Source: Anaeromyxobacter sp. Fw109-5
GTDB taxonomy: Bacteria; Myxococcota; Myxococcia; Myxococcales; Anaeromyxobacteraceae
Assembly (NCBI RefSeq): GCF_000017505.1
Contig: NC_009675.1
Span: 2,542,001 to 2,606,000 of the forward strand
Direction of reading: 5' to 3'
DNA: 64,000 nucleotides
Shown here: positions 1 through 10,168 of the stretch, piece by piece
Position numbering within the stretch: the stretch's first letter is position 1
Layout: each line of letters opens with the position of its first letter
Notes under the pieces: generated by a model
The model's database searches: none
The model's input: only the letters and a program-made list of their open reading frames with translations
What the model was told of the DNA's origin: nothing
Position numbers and translations under genes: made by a program

Positions 1-3000
1 TTCGCCGCGGAGGTGACCCGCGTCGCGAAGGAGGTCGGCACGGAGGGGAAGCTCGGCGGCCAGGCCGAGGTGCGCGGCGTCAGCGGCACCTGGAAGGACC
101 TCACCGACAACGTGAACGGCCTCGCCGCGAACCTGACCACCCAGGTGCGCAACATCGCCAAGGTGACGACCGCCGTCGCGAAGGGCGATCTGTCCCAGAA
201 GATCACCGTCGAGGCGAAGGGCGAGATCCTCGAGCTGAAGAACACCATCAACGTGATGGTGGACCAGCTGAACTCGTTCGCCGCGGAGGTGACCCGCGTC
301 GCGAAGGAGGTCGGCACGGAGGGCAAGCTCGGCGGCCAGGCCGAGGTGAGCGGCGTCAGCGGCACGTGGAAGGACCTCACCGACAACGTGAACGCGATGG
401 CCTCCAACCTGACCGTCCAGCTGCGGGACGTGTCCAAGGTGGCGACCGCGATCGCCAACGGAGACCTCACCCAGAAGATCACGGTCGACGTGAAGGGGGA
501 GATCCTCCAGATCAAGGACGTCATCAACAAGATGGTCGACCAGCTGAACTCGTTCGCCGCGGAGGTGACGCGCGTCGCGCGCGAGGTCGGCACGGAGGGG
601 AAGCTGGGCGGTCAGGCGAACGTGCGCGGCGTCAGCGGCACGTGGAAGGACCTCACCGACAACGTGAACTTCATGGCCTCGAACCTCACCACCCAGGTGC
701 GGGGCATCGTGAAGGTCGTCACCGCCATCGCGAACGGCGACCTGTCGCAGAAGTTCGTGCTCGAGGCGAAGGGCGAGGTGGCCGCCCTCGCCGAGACCAT
801 CAACTCGATGACCGACACCCTCCGCACCTTCGCGGATCAGGTGTCGACGGTGGCGCGCGAGGTCGGCGTGGAGGGCAAGCTGGGCGCGCAGGCGCGGGTG
901 CCGGGCGTCGCCGGCACGTGGAAGGACCTCACCGACAACGTGAACTTCATGGCCTCGAACCTGACCACGCAGGTGCGCGGCATCGTGAAGGTCGTGACGG
1001 CGGTGGCGAACGGCGACCTGTCGCAGAAGTTCGTGCTCGAGGCGAAGGGCGAGGTGGCCGCCCTCGCCGAGACCATCAACTCGATGACCGACACCCTCCG
1101 CATCTTCGCGGACGAGGTGACCGGGGTCGCGCGAGAGGTCGGCATCGAGGGGAAGCTCGGCGGTCAGGCGAAGGTGCCCGGCGCCGCGGGCACCTGGCGC
1201 GACCTCACGGACAACGTGAACCAGCTCGCCGGGAACCTCACCTCGCAGGTGCGCGCCATCGCGGAGGTCTCGACGGCGGTGACGAAGGGCGATCTCACCC
1301 GCTCCATCACGGTCGAGGCGCAGGGCGAGGTGGCCGCCCTGAAGGACAACATCAACCAGATGATCTCCACCCTGAAGGAGACGACGCAGAAGAACACCGA
1401 GCAGGACTGGCTCAAGACGAACCTCGCGAACTTCTCCAACATGATGCAGGGGCAGCGGAACATCGTCTCCGTGGCCCAGGCGATCATCTCGAAGCTCACG
1501 CCGCTCGTGAACGCCGCGCACGGCGCCTTCTTCCTGATGGACCGCGACGACGAGAGCGGCGCTCCGTCCCTGAACCTCATCGCGAGCTACGGCTTCGGCG
1601 GCAGGAAGACCCTCGCGTCCTCGTACCGCCTGAAGGAGACGCTCATCGGGCAGTGCGCGTTCGAGAAGCAGCGCATCCTGCTCTCGCATGTGCCGGCGGA
1701 CTTCATCTACATCGCGACCGGGATGGGGGAGGCGCCGCCGCGCTCCGTGGTGGTCCTGCCGGTGCTGTTCGAGGGCGAGACGAAGGCGGTGATCGAGCTC
1801 GCCGCGTTCAAGGAGTTCAGCCCGAACCACCTGGCCTTCTTCGATCAGCTCATGGAGAACGTCGGCGTCATCCTCAACATGATCGGCTCGAGCATGCGGA
1901 CCGAGGAGCTCCTGCAGGAGCTGAAGCGGTCCAACGCCGAGCTCGAGGCGCAGGCGGGCGAGCTGAACGAGAAGGCCAAGCTGCTCGAGCAGAAGAACAG
2001 CGAGGTCGAGCTCGCGAGCCGCAGCCTGGAGGAGAAGGCGGAGCAGCTCCAGCTCATCTCCAAGTACAAGTCGGAGTTCCTCGCGAACATGTCGCACGAG
2101 CTCCGCACGCCGCTCAACAGCCTGCTCATCCTGTCGAAGATGCTCGCCGAGAACAGGGAGGGGAACCTGACCTCGGAGCAGGTCAAGTTCGCGAGCACGG
2201 TGTACACCTCGGGCAACGAGCTGCTCGGGCTCATCAACGAGATCCTCGACCTCTCCAAGGTGGAGGCGGGGAAGATGCAGATCGACGCGCGCGAGGCGCC
2301 GCTCGAGACGGTGCGCGAGTACCTCGAGCAGAACTTCCGCCACGTCGCCGAGCAGAAGTCGCTCTCCTTCTCGGTCACGCTCGACGCCGAGCTGCCGAGG
2401 ACCATCTTCACCGACGTCTCCCGCCTGCAGCAGATCCTCAAGAACCTGCTCTCCAACGCGGTGAAGTTCACCGCCAGGGGCGCCGTCGCGGTGTCGGTGG
2501 TCGCGCGGCGGGCGGGGCCGGGCGCCGAGGGCGACGCGATCGCGTTCGCGGTGACGGACACGGGCATCGGCATCCCGGCGGACAAGCAGCGGCTCATCTT
2601 CGAGGCGTTCCAGCAGGCCGACGGCACCACGAGCCGCAAGTACGGCGGGACCGGCCTGGGGCTGACCATCAGCCGCGAGATCGCGCGGTTGCTGGGCGGG
2701 ACGATCGAGGTCGAGAGCAAGCCCGGCGAGGGGAGCACCTTCACGCTGCTGCTGCCCCTGCGGTACGGCGGCGCGGACGCCGCGCCGCGGCCGCCCGCCA
2801 GCGTCGAGGACAACCAGGCGGTCGGTCCCCTCCCCCGCGACGCCGACTTCTCGGGCCGGACCGTGCTCCTCGCGGACGACGACATCCGCAACGTGTTCGC
2901 GATCAACAGCGTGCTCGAGGCGCAGAGGATGCGCGTGCTCCACGCGGAGAACGGGCGGGACGCGATCCGGCTCCTGCGGGAGAACCCGGCGGTGGACCTC

Positions 3001-3231
3001 GTCCTCATGGACACGATGATGCCGGAGATGGACGGGCTCACCGCCATCCAGGAGATCCGGAAGATGGAGACGCACCGGGACCTGCCCATCATCTCCCTCA
3101 CCGCCAAGGCGATGAAGGGCGACCGGGAGAAGGCGCTCGCGGCGGGCGCCTCCGACTACGTGGCGAAGCCGGTCGACCCGGACCGGCTGCTCGCGGTGAT
3201 GCACGGCTGGCTGCAGGGGGAGGACGCGTGA
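1..3231 (+). CDS. Multi-HAMP hybrid sensor histidine kinase (5' end outside window)
   Basis: Cytoplasmic-type hybrid kinase whose beginning lies before the window; the frame is open from base 1. Window residues 1-460 are five near-identical 92-residue HAMP units, each carrying [10 protein letters not shown] and GDLSQK-like motifs. A GAF domain follows (about 485-625), then a coiled coil rich in E, L and K (about 640-690). HisKA has its phospho-acceptor His at residue 699 in the HELRTPLN box. HATPase_c carries DTGIGIP and GGTGLGL. The C-terminal receiver has its phospho-Asp at residue 1004 ([11 protein letters not shown]). The HAMP ladder resembles the Nik1/group III type of kinase, so signalling through HAMP conformational relay is likely. 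The ligand is unknown. The next gene starts on the stop codon. Confidence 0.95.
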   Translation, partial: FAAEVTRVAKEVGTEGKLGGQAEVRGVSGTWKDLTDNVNGLAANLTTQVRNIAKVTTAVAKGDLSQKITVEAKGEILELKNTINVMVDQLNSFAAEVTRVAKEVGTEGKLGGQAEVSGVSGTWKDLTDNVNAMASNLTVQLRDVSKVATAIANGDLTQKITVDVKGEILQIKDVINKMVDQLNSFAAEVTRVAREVGTEGKLGGQANVRGVSGTWKDLTDNVNFMASNLTTQVRGIVKVVTAIANGDLSQKFVLEAKGEVAALAETINSMTDTLRTFADQVSTVAREVGVEGKLGAQARVPGVAGTWKDLTDNVNFMASNLTTQVRGIVKVVTAVANGDLSQKFVLEAKGEVAALAETINSMTDTLRIFADEVTGVAREVGIEGKLGGQAKVPGAAGTWRDLTDNVNQLAGNLTSQVRAIAEVSTAVTKGDLTRSITVEAQGEVAALKDNINQMISTLKETTQKNTEQDWLKTNLANFSNMMQGQRNIVSVAQAIISKLTPLVNAAHGAFFLMDRDDESGAPSLNLIASYGFGGRKTLASSYRLKETLIGQCAFEKQRILLSHVPADFIYIATGMGEAPPRSVVVLPVLFEGETKAVIELAAFKEFSPNHLAFFDQLMENVGVILNMIGSSMRTEELLQELKRSNAELEAQAGELNEKAKLLEQKNSEVELASRSLEEKAEQLQLISKYKSEFLANMSHELRTPLNSLLILSKMLAENREGNLTSEQVKFASTVYTSGNELLGLINEILDLSKVEAGKMQIDAREAPLETVREYLEQNFRHVAEQKSLSFSVTLDAELPRTIFTDVSRLQQILKNLLSNAVKFTARGAVAVSVVARRAGPGAEGDAIAFAVTDTGIGIPADKQRLIFEAFQQADGTTSRKYGGTGLGLTISREIARLLGGTIEVESKPGEGSTFTLLLPLRYGGADAAPRPPASVEDNQAVGPLPRDADFSGRTVLLADDDIRNVFAINSVLEAQRMRVLHAENGRDAIRLLRENPAVDLVLMDTMMPEMDGLTAIQEIRKMETHRDLPIISLTAKAMKGDREKALAAGASDYVAKPVDPDRLLAVMHGWLQGEDA

Positions 3232-3833
3232 CGAAGCCCGTGAAGAACGAGCCCTCCGCGCTGGTCGCGGCGGCGACGGCGCTCGAGGAGGAGCTCGCCC
3301 GGATCTCGAGCGTCGCGCGCGAGGCGCAGCGCCTCCCGCTCGACTCGCAGCGCAACGTCGAGCGCACCGCCGAGAAGCTCGCGGAGCTCGGCGCGGTCGA
3401 CGAGCGGCTCGGTCCGCTCGTGCAGCAGCTCATGGGCGCGGTGAGCGCCCTCGTGCAGGGGCAGCAGGAGCAGGCGGTGGCGCTCGCGGCGCGCGCGGAG
3501 GAGGTGCGCGCCCGGCGCGAGGTGCTGCGCGACCTCCTCGCCCGCTACGCGGGGCTCGGCCGGGCCGCCCAGGAGCTGAACGCGATGGTGCAGGCGTTCG
3601 CTGGCGGGGCGCAGCCGGGGACCGGCGGCGCGGAGCCGCCGTCGTTCCAGGCGGTGCGCGAGACCATGACGCGGCTCATCGGCGACGCGGAGGCCGTCGC
3701 GCGGGTCTCCGTCGAGCAGGGCTTCGAGGACCTGTCACGCCAGGCGGACGGGCTGCGCCAGAGCCTCCAGTCCGCGCGCAACAAGCTGAACCTGCTCGAC
3801 GCCAGGGTCGAGCGCGGGGGCCCGCCCCAGTAG
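3228..3833 (+). CDS. Coiled-coil protein coupled to the hybrid kinase
   Basis: 201 residues, GTG start overlapping the kinase stop codon (GTGA), so it is probably translationally coupled to it. The sequence is almost wholly helical, rich in Ala, Glu, Arg and Leu with heptad-like spacing, and has no signal peptide or membrane segment. No domain was recognised. Position and coupling suggest an accessory or scaffold protein for the upstream kinase; this is inference only. The gene ends 24 bases before a convergent gene. Confidence 0.8.
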   Translation: MTKPVKNEPSALVAAATALEEELARISSVAREAQRLPLDSQRNVERTAEKLAELGAVDERLGPLVQQLMGAVSALVQGQQEQAVALAARAEEVRARREVLRDLLARYAGLGRAAQELNAMVQAFAGGAQPGTGGAEPPSFQAVRETMTRLIGDAEAVARVSVEQGFEDLSRQADGLRQSLQSARNKLNLLDARVERGGPPQ

Positions 3834-3857
3834 CGCGCCCGCGGCGGGAGCGTCGCG

Positions 3858-4145
3858 TCACAGGTAGTAGATGACGCGCTCGTCCTCCCAGAGGACCTGG
3901 TACACGGCGCGCCGCTGCGTCTCGGACTCGAGGCGCACGGCGACCGAGACGGAGTGGTACTTGCCTCCGGCGCTCGCGCGGACCCGGACCCGCTCGGCCG
4001 GCGCCTCGCCCACGATGCGCGCCACCAGCCGCCGCGCGTGCTCGGCGAAATCGTCCGCCGCCTGCCCCATGATCTTGAAGGTGTAGTCGAGCGGATAGTC
4101 GAGCGCCGGGGTGGGCGTCTGGTTCGATCCTGAGCGGTCCTGCAT
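3858..4145 (-). CDS. DUF493 (YbeD-like) family protein
   Basis: 95 residues, close to the family's usual length of 85-100. It shows the YbeD/DUF493 pattern: DYTFKIMG near the start, VRASAGGKYHSVSVAV in the middle and a YxVLWEDERVIYYL ending, as expected for the small ACT-like fold. The family is widespread and its function is poorly defined; a regulatory ligand-binding role is often assumed. No close operon partner: phoH lies 166 bases upstream on the same strand with a hairpin between. Confidence 0.88.
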   Translation of the reverse strand: MQDRSGSNQTPTPALDYPLDYTFKIMGQAADDFAEHARRLVARIVGEAPAERVRVRASAGGKYHSVSVAVRLESETQRRAVYQVLWEDERVIYYL

Positions 4146-4235
4146 GCACGTACCCTAGTGAAGGGGGAGCGCCCGGGCCACCGAGGGCGGCAGGGCGAGC
4201 GGTTCCCTCTGCCCACCCTGCGCGCCGGGGCCCGT

Positions 4236-4273
4236 GACCTCGCGCGCCCGCTTGCGCGGGCACGCGCGAGGTC
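4236..4273 (-). terminator. Strong hairpin downstream of the PhoH gene
   Basis: GACCTCGCGCG at 4236-4246 pairs perfectly with CGCGCGAGGTC at 4263-4273. A further CCCGC/GCGGG pair inside is offset by a two-base bulge, and the loop is TTGC. It lies 39 bases after the PhoH stop codon on the minus strand. There is no T tract, so it may be a terminator or an mRNA 3'-end stabiliser. Confidence 0.5.
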
Positions 4274-4311
4274 CCCGGCGGCGCCGCACGGCGGCGCGGG
4301 CGAGCTGCGCT

Positions 4312-5637
4312 TCACAGCAGGTTCGCCGCGAGCTCCGCGAGCGGGCTGCGCTCGCCCTTCGACATCGTGATGTGGCCCGCCAGGCGCTCGCTCTTGAACC
4401 GGTTCACCACGTGGATGAGGCCGTTGTTCGTCTGGTCCACGTAGGGGTTGTCGATCTGGTACGGATCGCCGGTGAGGACGATCTTCGTCCCGTCGCCGAC
4501 GCGCGTGATGATCGTCTTCACCTCGTGCGGCGTCAGGTTCTGGGCCTCGTCGACGATGATGAACTGGTTCGGGATCGAGCGGCCGCGGATGTACGTCAGC
4601 GGCTCGATCTCCAGGATGCCCAGGTCGAGGAGCTCGTGATAGCCGCGCCCCGCCTTCTTCTCGGAGCGCGACAGGTTCATGAGGTACTCGACGTTGTCGA
4701 AGATCGGCTGCATCCAGGGGTTGAGCTTCTCCTCGACCGAGCCCGGCAGGTACCCGATGTCGCGCCCGAGCGGGAAGATGGGCCGCGAGACCAGGAGCTT
4801 CTGGTAGACGCCCTCCTCCATCGTCTTCTGCAGGCCCGCCGCGATGGCGAGCAGCGTCTTGCCGGTGCCCGCCTTGCCGACGATGGTGACGAGCCGGATG
4901 TCGTCGTTGAGGAGCAGGTCCAGCGCGAAGGACTGCTCCTTGTTCCGCGGCCGGATGCCCCAGACGCCCTCCTTCGGCGTCTTGATGAGCTGCACGAACG
5001 CCTGCCGCGGGGCGCTGTACTTCCCGACCGCCGAGTGCTGGGGGTTCGCGCGATCGCGGAGGACCACGAACTCGTTGGGGGGAGGCGGATCGGCCTCCGC
5101 CTGCCAGGGGAGCGAGCCGTTCGCGTAGAACTCGTTCACCGCGTCCGGCGAGACCTCCAGCTCGTCGACGCCGCTCCAGAGCTCGTCCAGCTCGACGCCC
5201 TCGACGTCGTAGTCCTCGGCGTGCAGCCCGAGCGCGTCCGCGCGGATGCGCAGGTTCGTGTCCTTGGTGACGAACACGGTCGGGAAACCGCGATCGCGGT
5301 CGAGGAGCTCGAGGGCGACGGCGAGGATCTTGTCGTCGACCGAGTGGCCGTCGACGGCGACGGTGGGGGGCAGCTTCCGCTCCGCGACGAGCACGCGGAT
5401 GCGCCCCTTGCCCTCTCCGATCGGTACGCCATCGCGCAGCTTGCCCTGTACGCGGAACTCGTCCAGGTAGCGCGAGACCTGACGGGCGTTGCGACCGAGC
5501 GTCGAGAGGTCGCGCTTGAAGTTGTCGATCTCCTCGATGACGTAGATCGGGATGATGACGTCGTTGTCGCCGAACCCGAAGATGCTGCGCGGATCGTGGA
5601 GCAGGACGTTGGTGTCGAGGACGAAGTTCTTTTTCAA
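4312..5637 (-). CDS. PIN-domain PhoH family ATPase (PhoH2/YlaK type)
   Basis: 441 residues. The N-terminal PIN nuclease domain (about 3-140) begins with LDTNVLLHD and carries the acidic residues of the family (VIEEIDNFK and later DTNLRIRAD). The C-terminal PhoH P-loop ATPase has Walker A GKAGTGKTLLAI, Walker B FIIVDEAQN and sensor motif LTGDPYQID. Two-domain proteins of this kind are described as RNA helicase/RNase enzymes; the action on RNA here is inferred from family. ATG start. Transcribed towards DUF493, and separated from the diguanylate cyclase upstream by about 90 bases. Confidence 0.93.
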   Translation of the reverse strand: MKKNFVLDTNVLLHDPRSIFGFGDNDVIIPIYVIEEIDNFKRDLSTLGRNARQVSRYLDEFRVQGKLRDGVPIGEGKGRIRVLVAERKLPPTVAVDGHSVDDKILAVALELLDRDRGFPTVFVTKDTNLRIRADALGLHAEDYDVEGVELDELWSGVDELEVSPDAVNEFYANGSLPWQAEADPPPPNEFVVLRDRANPQHSAVGKYSAPRQAFVQLIKTPKEGVWGIRPRNKEQSFALDLLLNDDIRLVTIVGKAGTGKTLLAIAAGLQKTMEEGVYQKLLVSRPIFPLGRDIGYLPGSVEEKLNPWMQPIFDNVEYLMNLSRSEKKAGRGYHELLDLGILEIEPLTYIRGRSIPNQFIIVDEAQNLTPHEVKTIITRVGDGTKIVLTGDPYQIDNPYVDQTNNGLIHVVNRFKSERLAGHITMSKGERSPLAELAANLL

Positions 5638-5730
5638 GCCGGGCCGGCCCCCCGCGGCAATCCCTCTCGCCGCGCCGTCAGTCTAACCCGGCGCGGGGGC
5701 GAGCGGCCACCGGCGGCGTGCCGGCCCCTC

Positions 5731-8007
5731 CTACCCCGCCGCGCGCCGGGGCGCACGCAGCGCGGCGGCGAGCACGGTCTGGTTACGGCCGTGGCGCTTG
5801 GCGTGGTAAAGGCACGCGTCCGCACGCTCCACCAGCTCCGGCTTCCTCGCGCCGTCCTCGGGCCAGGTGGCGACCCCGAGCGACATGGTCACGCGCAGCG
5901 GCCCCTGCTCGGTCTGGAACGTGACCGCCGCGAGCCGCTCGCGGATCCGCTCCGCGATGACGACCGCGCTCGCGCCGTCCGTCGCGGGCATCACGATCGC
6001 GAACTCCTCGCCTCCGTAACGCGCCACCACGTCCGTCTGCCGCGCGTCGCCGGCCAGCACGCGCGCGACGCCCCGCAGCACCTCGTCGCCGACCGGGTGT
6101 CCGTAGGTGTCGTTCACCGACTTGAAGTGATCCACGTCGCAGAGCAGCAGCGAGACCTTCTGGCCGCTGCGCGCAGCGAGCGCGAGGTGCTCGTCCAGGC
6201 GCGCCTGGAACGTGCGGTGGTTCGTGAGGCCGGTGAGGCCGTCGGTGGTGGCGAGCCGCTCGGCCTCCTCGTACAGCCGCGCCCGCAGGATGGACTGCGC
6301 CGCCTGGCCGGCGATGACCTCCAGCTGGCGCACGTGGTCGCCCGTGGGCGCGTGCTCTCGCGCCGCCCCGGCGAGCACCACGGTGCCGAGCACCTCCCCG
6401 GCGGCGCGCAGGGGCAGCACGCGGAACCAGCCGACGCCCTTGAGCGGCGTGGAGGCGTCGAGCAGCGTCGTGCGCGCGGGGTCGACGCCCGGCGCGGGCA
6501 GCGTCGCGTCGAGCTCGACCGCCTTCTGCACGAACCCGTCCCCGCCCGCCACGCGCTTCCCCTCGATCGCCCTCCAGCGCTCGCCGTGCACGGCGGCGAC
6601 GCGGTGCGCGCGCTGCTTGCCGTCCTGCTGGACGAGGGTGACGGCCGCGTCCTGGAAGGAGACGATCTCGCGCGCGACCTCGACGATCGCCTGGAAGACC
6701 TCGTCGGGCGTCTTGGTGCGGTTCAGGCGGTCGATGGCCGAGTAGAAGCGCTCCTTCTCGTCGCGCGTGCTCTTGATGTCGCCCATCACGCGCTCGGCCT
6801 CGAGCGCGCGGAAGATCTCGGCGCACAGGGTTCGCACCAGCTTCTCGTCCTCGTCGGAGAACGGGAGCGGCTCGCGGCGATCCGCGACGATGACGCCGCG
6901 GACGTGCCCGCCGCGGCGGTCGACGAGCGGGACGACCAGCAGCGCGCCGGGGCGGGTCGCGTCGCGGTAGTAGGTCGCGACCTTCACCTCCCCGTGGAGG
7001 CGCACGGAGGTGAGGCGCGCGATGGCGGCGCCCAGCGCTCCCTCGCGGGCGGAGACCGCGCGCGCGATGGAGTCGCTCGAGGATCTGCACTCGCGCAGCG
7101 ACAGCCGCTCGCCGGCGGCGTCCAGGAGGTACACGGCGCAGGTGTGGCTGCGGAGCGCCACCTCGGCGACCTCGAGGGCGCCTCGCATCGCGTTCTCCAC
7201 CTCGGCGACCGACGCCGCCGTCCAGCGCGCGTCTCCGTCGGGTGCGGAGGCGTCAGCCCCGGAGGCGGTGAGCCGGAACTCGCGCGCCCGATCCGCGATC
7301 TCCTTGAGCCGCCGCTCCACGGCGCGCTCCTCCGCGCGGCGGGCGGCGCCGACCGGACCCGCGAGCACCGCGTGGTAGAGCACCGCGAAGAGCATCACGA
7401 ACCCGGAGTGCATCACGGCCTCCGGCAGCTCGCCCGGACGGGCGCCGCGGCCCTGCCAGATCGCCACCTCGATCGCGACGGCGACGATCACCAGGGCCAG
7501 GCCCACCGGCCGCGCCATGAACGCGACGAGGAACGCCATCACGAGGTACACGAGCGGCTGCAGCGGGGAGTCCGCCCGCCCGCCGCTCACCGCCTGCGTC
7601 ATGGCGTGGGCCGCGACGACGAACAGTCCTCCGAGCTCCAGCTGCTCCCGCCAGGTCGCCGCCTCTCCGGCGACGGCCCGCGCGGTGCGCCGCCAGACGG
7701 CCACCCCGAGCGTCGCCGCGAGCGCAGCCGTCGCGAGGGTCTGCGGCCAGCCGGGCGCGGCGGCGTCGAACGCGCCGAGCGCCACGAGCGTGCCCGTGCC
7801 GACCACCACCGTCGGCGTCAGGCTGCGCAGCGCGAGCCGCGCCGTGCGCCTGCGAGCGAGCGCGCCGAACGTCCCGCCGTCGCTGAAGAGGACGGCGTAC
7901 AGGCGGACGAGCAGCGGCCGGGGGCGCTGGAGCGCCAGCCGGCGGCGCACCGTGGGCGTGGCTCCGATCGGCGCCCGCTGGGGCGCGCCGGGCGGCCGCG
8001 CCGTCAC
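5731..8007 (-). CDS. Membrane-anchored GAF-GAF-GGDEF diguanylate cyclase
   Basis: 758 residues, GTG start overlapping the stop of the upstream FtsB-like gene (GTGA), so the two are probably co-translated. The N-terminal third (about 45-200) has several hydrophobic helices, followed by two GAF-like sensor domains (roughly 230-390 and 410-560). The C-terminal GGDEF domain has the active-site signature RYGGEEF and an RQTD sequence five residues upstream that matches the allosteric inhibitory I-site. It should synthesise cyclic di-GMP from two GTP at the inner membrane, with product feedback. The sensed signal is not evident. Confidence 0.92.
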   Translation of the reverse strand: MTARPPGAPQRAPIGATPTVRRRLALQRPRPLLVRLYAVLFSDGGTFGALARRRTARLALRSLTPTVVVGTGTLVALGAFDAAAPGWPQTLATAALAATLGVAVWRRTARAVAGEAATWREQLELGGLFVVAAHAMTQAVSGGRADSPLQPLVYLVMAFLVAFMARPVGLALVIVAVAIEVAIWQGRGARPGELPEAVMHSGFVMLFAVLYHAVLAGPVGAARRAEERAVERRLKEIADRAREFRLTASGADASAPDGDARWTAASVAEVENAMRGALEVAEVALRSHTCAVYLLDAAGERLSLRECRSSSDSIARAVSAREGALGAAIARLTSVRLHGEVKVATYYRDATRPGALLVVPLVDRRGGHVRGVIVADRREPLPFSDEDEKLVRTLCAEIFRALEAERVMGDIKSTRDEKERFYSAIDRLNRTKTPDEVFQAIVEVAREIVSFQDAAVTLVQQDGKQRAHRVAAVHGERWRAIEGKRVAGGDGFVQKAVELDATLPAPGVDPARTTLLDASTPLKGVGWFRVLPLRAAGEVLGTVVLAGAAREHAPTGDHVRQLEVIAGQAAQSILRARLYEEAERLATTDGLTGLTNHRTFQARLDEHLALAARSGQKVSLLLCDVDHFKSVNDTYGHPVGDEVLRGVARVLAGDARQTDVVARYGGEEFAIVMPATDGASAVVIAERIRERLAAVTFQTEQGPLRVTMSLGVATWPEDGARKPELVERADACLYHAKRHGRNQTVLAAALRAPRRAAG

Positions 8008-8309
8008 GGCCCGGCCTCCGGCGCGTCGCCCACCCAGTAGACCCGCTCGCCGGGTCGGACGAAGCGGAGCTCCTCGCGCGCAGCGCGCTCGAGGGCCGAG
8101 GGATCCGTGCGCAGCGCCCGGACCTCGCGCGAGAGCCGGGCGTTCTCGGCCGCGAGCCGGGCGTTCTCCTGCTCCATCCGGCGGGTGTCCTCCGCCAGGC
8201 GCAGGTACCTGCGCAGCCCGTCGGGATCGAGCGCGGAGAGCGCCGCGAGCAGCGCGAGCGCGCCGGCGAACCCCCTCCAGCCCCATCCTCGACCGCGTCT
8301 CCCGGACAT
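8004..8309 (-). CDS. FtsB/DivIC-like septum formation initiator
   Basis: 101 residues, the usual size for FtsB/DivIC. One N-terminal membrane segment (about 12-28) is followed by a coiled coil (MEQENARLAAENARLSREVRAL) and a short conserved end (AREELRFVRPGERVYW) typical of the family. These bitopic proteins belong to the FtsQLB divisome complex. The gene overlaps the diguanylate cyclase by four bases, an unusual partner for a division gene. Identification rests on architecture and the conserved end motif. Confidence 0.8.
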   Translation of the reverse strand: MSGRRGRGWGWRGFAGALALLAALSALDPDGLRRYLRLAEDTRRMEQENARLAAENARLSREVRALRTDPSALERAAREELRFVRPGERVYWVGDAPEAGP

Positions 8310-8399
8310 CCCCCGAGGACGCTAGCAGCCGCCCCGGCGCCGTCCAGAAATCGGCCGGTAGCGCCCTGGGACCTGCGCCCACACGCAGCGCGGGCGGAG

Positions 8400-8870
8400 C
8401 TACTTCTTCAGCTGCTCGGCGAGGTAGTTCTGCGCGCCGACCTGATCGATCGCGGTGAGCTGGGTCTCGAGCCAGTCGGCGTGCTCCTCCTCGCCCTCCA
8501 GGATCTCCTCGAGCAGCTCCGCGGACCCGTTGTCGCCCTTCTCGCGGGAGAGGGCGATCCCCGCGTTCAGCGCGGCGATGGCGTCCTTCTCGAGCTGGAG
8601 GTCGAGCTGGAACATCTCGGGGACGCTCTCCCCGACGTTGACCTTGTTGTACCGCTGCACGTTCGGAAGCCCCTCGAGGTAGAGGATGCGCGCGATGAGC
8701 TCGTCGGCGTCCTTCATCTCGTCGATGGACTCGTGGCGGAACTTCTCGTACAGCCGCTCGTAGCCCCAGTTCTCGCAGATGCGCGCGTGGAGGAAGTACT
8801 GATTCACCGCGGTGAGCTCGTTGGTGAGCACCTGGTTCAGCAGGTCGATGATCGCGGGATCGCCCTTCAC
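8400..8870 (-). CDS. bfr: Bacterioferritin with an altered ferroxidase ligand
   Basis: 156 residues; the numbering aligns directly with E. coli Bfr. GTG start with a GAGAGGAGAG ribosome site. Four-helix ferritin that stores iron as a ferric mineral in a 24-mer cage. Ferroxidase ligands E18, E51, E94, E127 and H130 are present, as is heme-ligating M52, but the usual H54 is D54 (EMKDADEL instead of EMKHAD). This may change di-iron site chemistry. It diverges from apbE and sits beside the fur-feoB operon, fitting an iron-storage role; the Bfd-like ferredoxin at 9920-10168 is the likely partner for iron release. Confidence 0.95.
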   Translation of the reverse strand: MKGDPAIIDLLNQVLTNELTAVNQYFLHARICENWGYERLYEKFRHESIDEMKDADELIARILYLEGLPNVQRYNKVNVGESVPEMFQLDLQLEKDAIAALNAGIALSREKGDNGSAELLEEILEGEEEHADWLETQLTAIDQVGAQNYLAEQLKK

Positions 8871-8939
8871 GTCGCTCTCCTCTCTCTCGTGGCGCCGCGC
8901 GCGCACGGCGAAGGCGCCTGATATAGGAGCCCCGATCGC

Positions 8940-9923
8940 ATGCCGGCAATCGCCCTGCTGCTCCTCGCGCTCGCCCAACCCACCGGGGGCATCGTCTCGG
9001 AGACGCGCCCCGCGATGGGCGGGGTCGCGACCGTGACCCTCGCCGGGACGACGCCGGAGCGCGCGGCGCCCGCCATCGAGGCGGCGTTCGCGATCTTCGA
9101 GCGCGTCGAGTGGTCCATGAACGAGTGGCGCGCCGGCTCCCCGCTCGCGCAGCTCAACGCGGAGGCGGGCCGGGGCTGGGTCGCGCTGCCCGGCGATCTC
9201 TGCGAGGTCCTCTCCATCGCCAGGGCCGGAGCGGGCCGCACCGGCGGGCGCTTCGACCCGACCTGGGCAGCCCTCTCCGACGTGTGGCGGTTCGACGGGA
9301 GCGCGACCGCGCCGCCTCCCGACGACGCCGTGCGCTCCCGCTGCGCGCTCGTGGATCATCGGCTGCTCGAGCTCCGCCCCCGGGGCACCGCCTGCGAGGC
9401 GAGACTCGCGCGCGCCGGCATGCGGCTCGGGCTCGGCGGGCTGGCCAAGGGTTGGGCGCTCGACTCCGCGGCCCGCGCGCTCCGCGCGCTCGGCCACGCC
9501 GACTTCCTCCTCCAGGCGGGAGGCGACCTCTACGCGGCGGGGACACGGGGCGGAGCGCCGTGGCGCGTCGGCGTGCGCGATCCCCGCGGGGGACCGCTCG
9601 AGGAGCTCGCGGAGGTCGACGTCCGCGATCGGGCGTTCTCCACCAGCGGCGACTACGAGCACGCCTACGTCGTGGGCGGCAGGCGCTACCACCACCTCAT
9701 CGATCCTCGCACGTGCCGTCCGGCCACCGCGTCGCGCTCCGTGACGGTGCTGGCTCGAAGCGCCGTGGACGCGGAGATCCTCGGCAAGGCGCTCTTCGTC
9801 CTCGGTGGAGCGCCGGCGCTCCGCGAGGCGGCGCGCTGGGGCGCGGAGGCGCTGGTCGTGGCCGCCGACGGGGCAGTGCTCGCGAGCCCCGGCCTCCGCG
9901 TCCTTCCCCCGGCGAAGCCCTAG
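8940..9923 (+). CDS. apbE: ApbE FAD:protein FMN transferase
   Basis: 327 residues with a hydrophobic exported N-terminus ([10 protein letters not shown]). ApbE signatures include ETRPAMGG, the [10 protein letters not shown] nucleotide-binding loop and the SGDYEHAYV...YHHLIDPRT metal-site region. The enzyme transfers FMN from FAD to a Thr/Ser in a D-x4-SGA(T/S) motif of extracytoplasmic proteins. The obvious substrate is the FMN-binding protein at 11167-11730. The gene points towards the end of that operon, and its stop overlaps the stop of the Bfd-like gene in a shared CTAG. A GATATAG stretch just upstream could be a -10 element. Confidence 0.94.
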   Translation: MPAIALLLLALAQPTGGIVSETRPAMGGVATVTLAGTTPERAAPAIEAAFAIFERVEWSMNEWRAGSPLAQLNAEAGRGWVALPGDLCEVLSIARAGAGRTGGRFDPTWAALSDVWRFDGSATAPPPDDAVRSRCALVDHRLLELRPRGTACEARLARAGMRLGLGGLAKGWALDSAARALRALGHADFLLQAGGDLYAAGTRGGAPWRVGVRDPRGGPLEELAEVDVRDRAFSTSGDYEHAYVVGGRRYHHLIDPRTCRPATASRSVTVLARSAVDAEILGKALFVLGGAPALREAARWGAEALVVAADGAVLASPGLRVLPPAKP

Positions 9924-10168
9924 GGCGTCTTCAGCCGGTCCGCCGCCGCGCGGAGGGGTACCGTCTCCGACGGCGCGTCCGCTCGGGACGCCTCGCGCGC
10001 CGGGACCGGACGAGGCTCGGCGAGGATCCGGGCGATGCTGCCGCGGCAGCACCCGCAGCACGTGCCGGCGCCGGTCGCGACGCCGATCGCTTCGACCGAG
10101 CGGGCGCCGCCGTCCCGCGCGGCGCGGATGGCTCGATCGGACACCGCACGGCAGATGCACACGATCAC
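9920..10168 (-). CDS. Bfd-like [2Fe-2S] ferredoxin
   Basis: 82 residues, GTG start overlapping the upstream membrane gene's stop (GTGA). The first 50 residues match the BFD/Fer2_BFD fold: VCICRAVSD at the start and a later TCCGCC cluster provide the C-x-C ... C-x2-C ligands. The C-terminal 30 residues are a low-complexity tail. Bfd proteins reduce the heme of bacterioferritin to release Fe(II), which fits bfr about 1 kb away. As the last gene of the FMN/porin operon it could instead feed electrons to the membrane pair; both roles are inferred. Confidence 0.88.
   Translation of the reverse strand: MIVCICRAVSDRAIRAARDGGARSVEAIGVATGAGTCCGCCRGSIARILAEPRPVPAREASRADAPSETVPLRAAADRLKTP

Noticed and set aside
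366-3227. Alternative plus frame through the hybrid kinase
   Set aside because: Arg/Gly/Pro-rich nonsense in the wrong frame. Only its last part, from GTG 3228, is a real gene.
4234-8040. Very long plus-strand open frame opposite phoH and the diguanylate cyclase
   Set aside because: Composition is Arg, Asp, Leu and Val of the kind produced by reading GC-rich genes on the other strand. The minus-strand frames carry clear domains.
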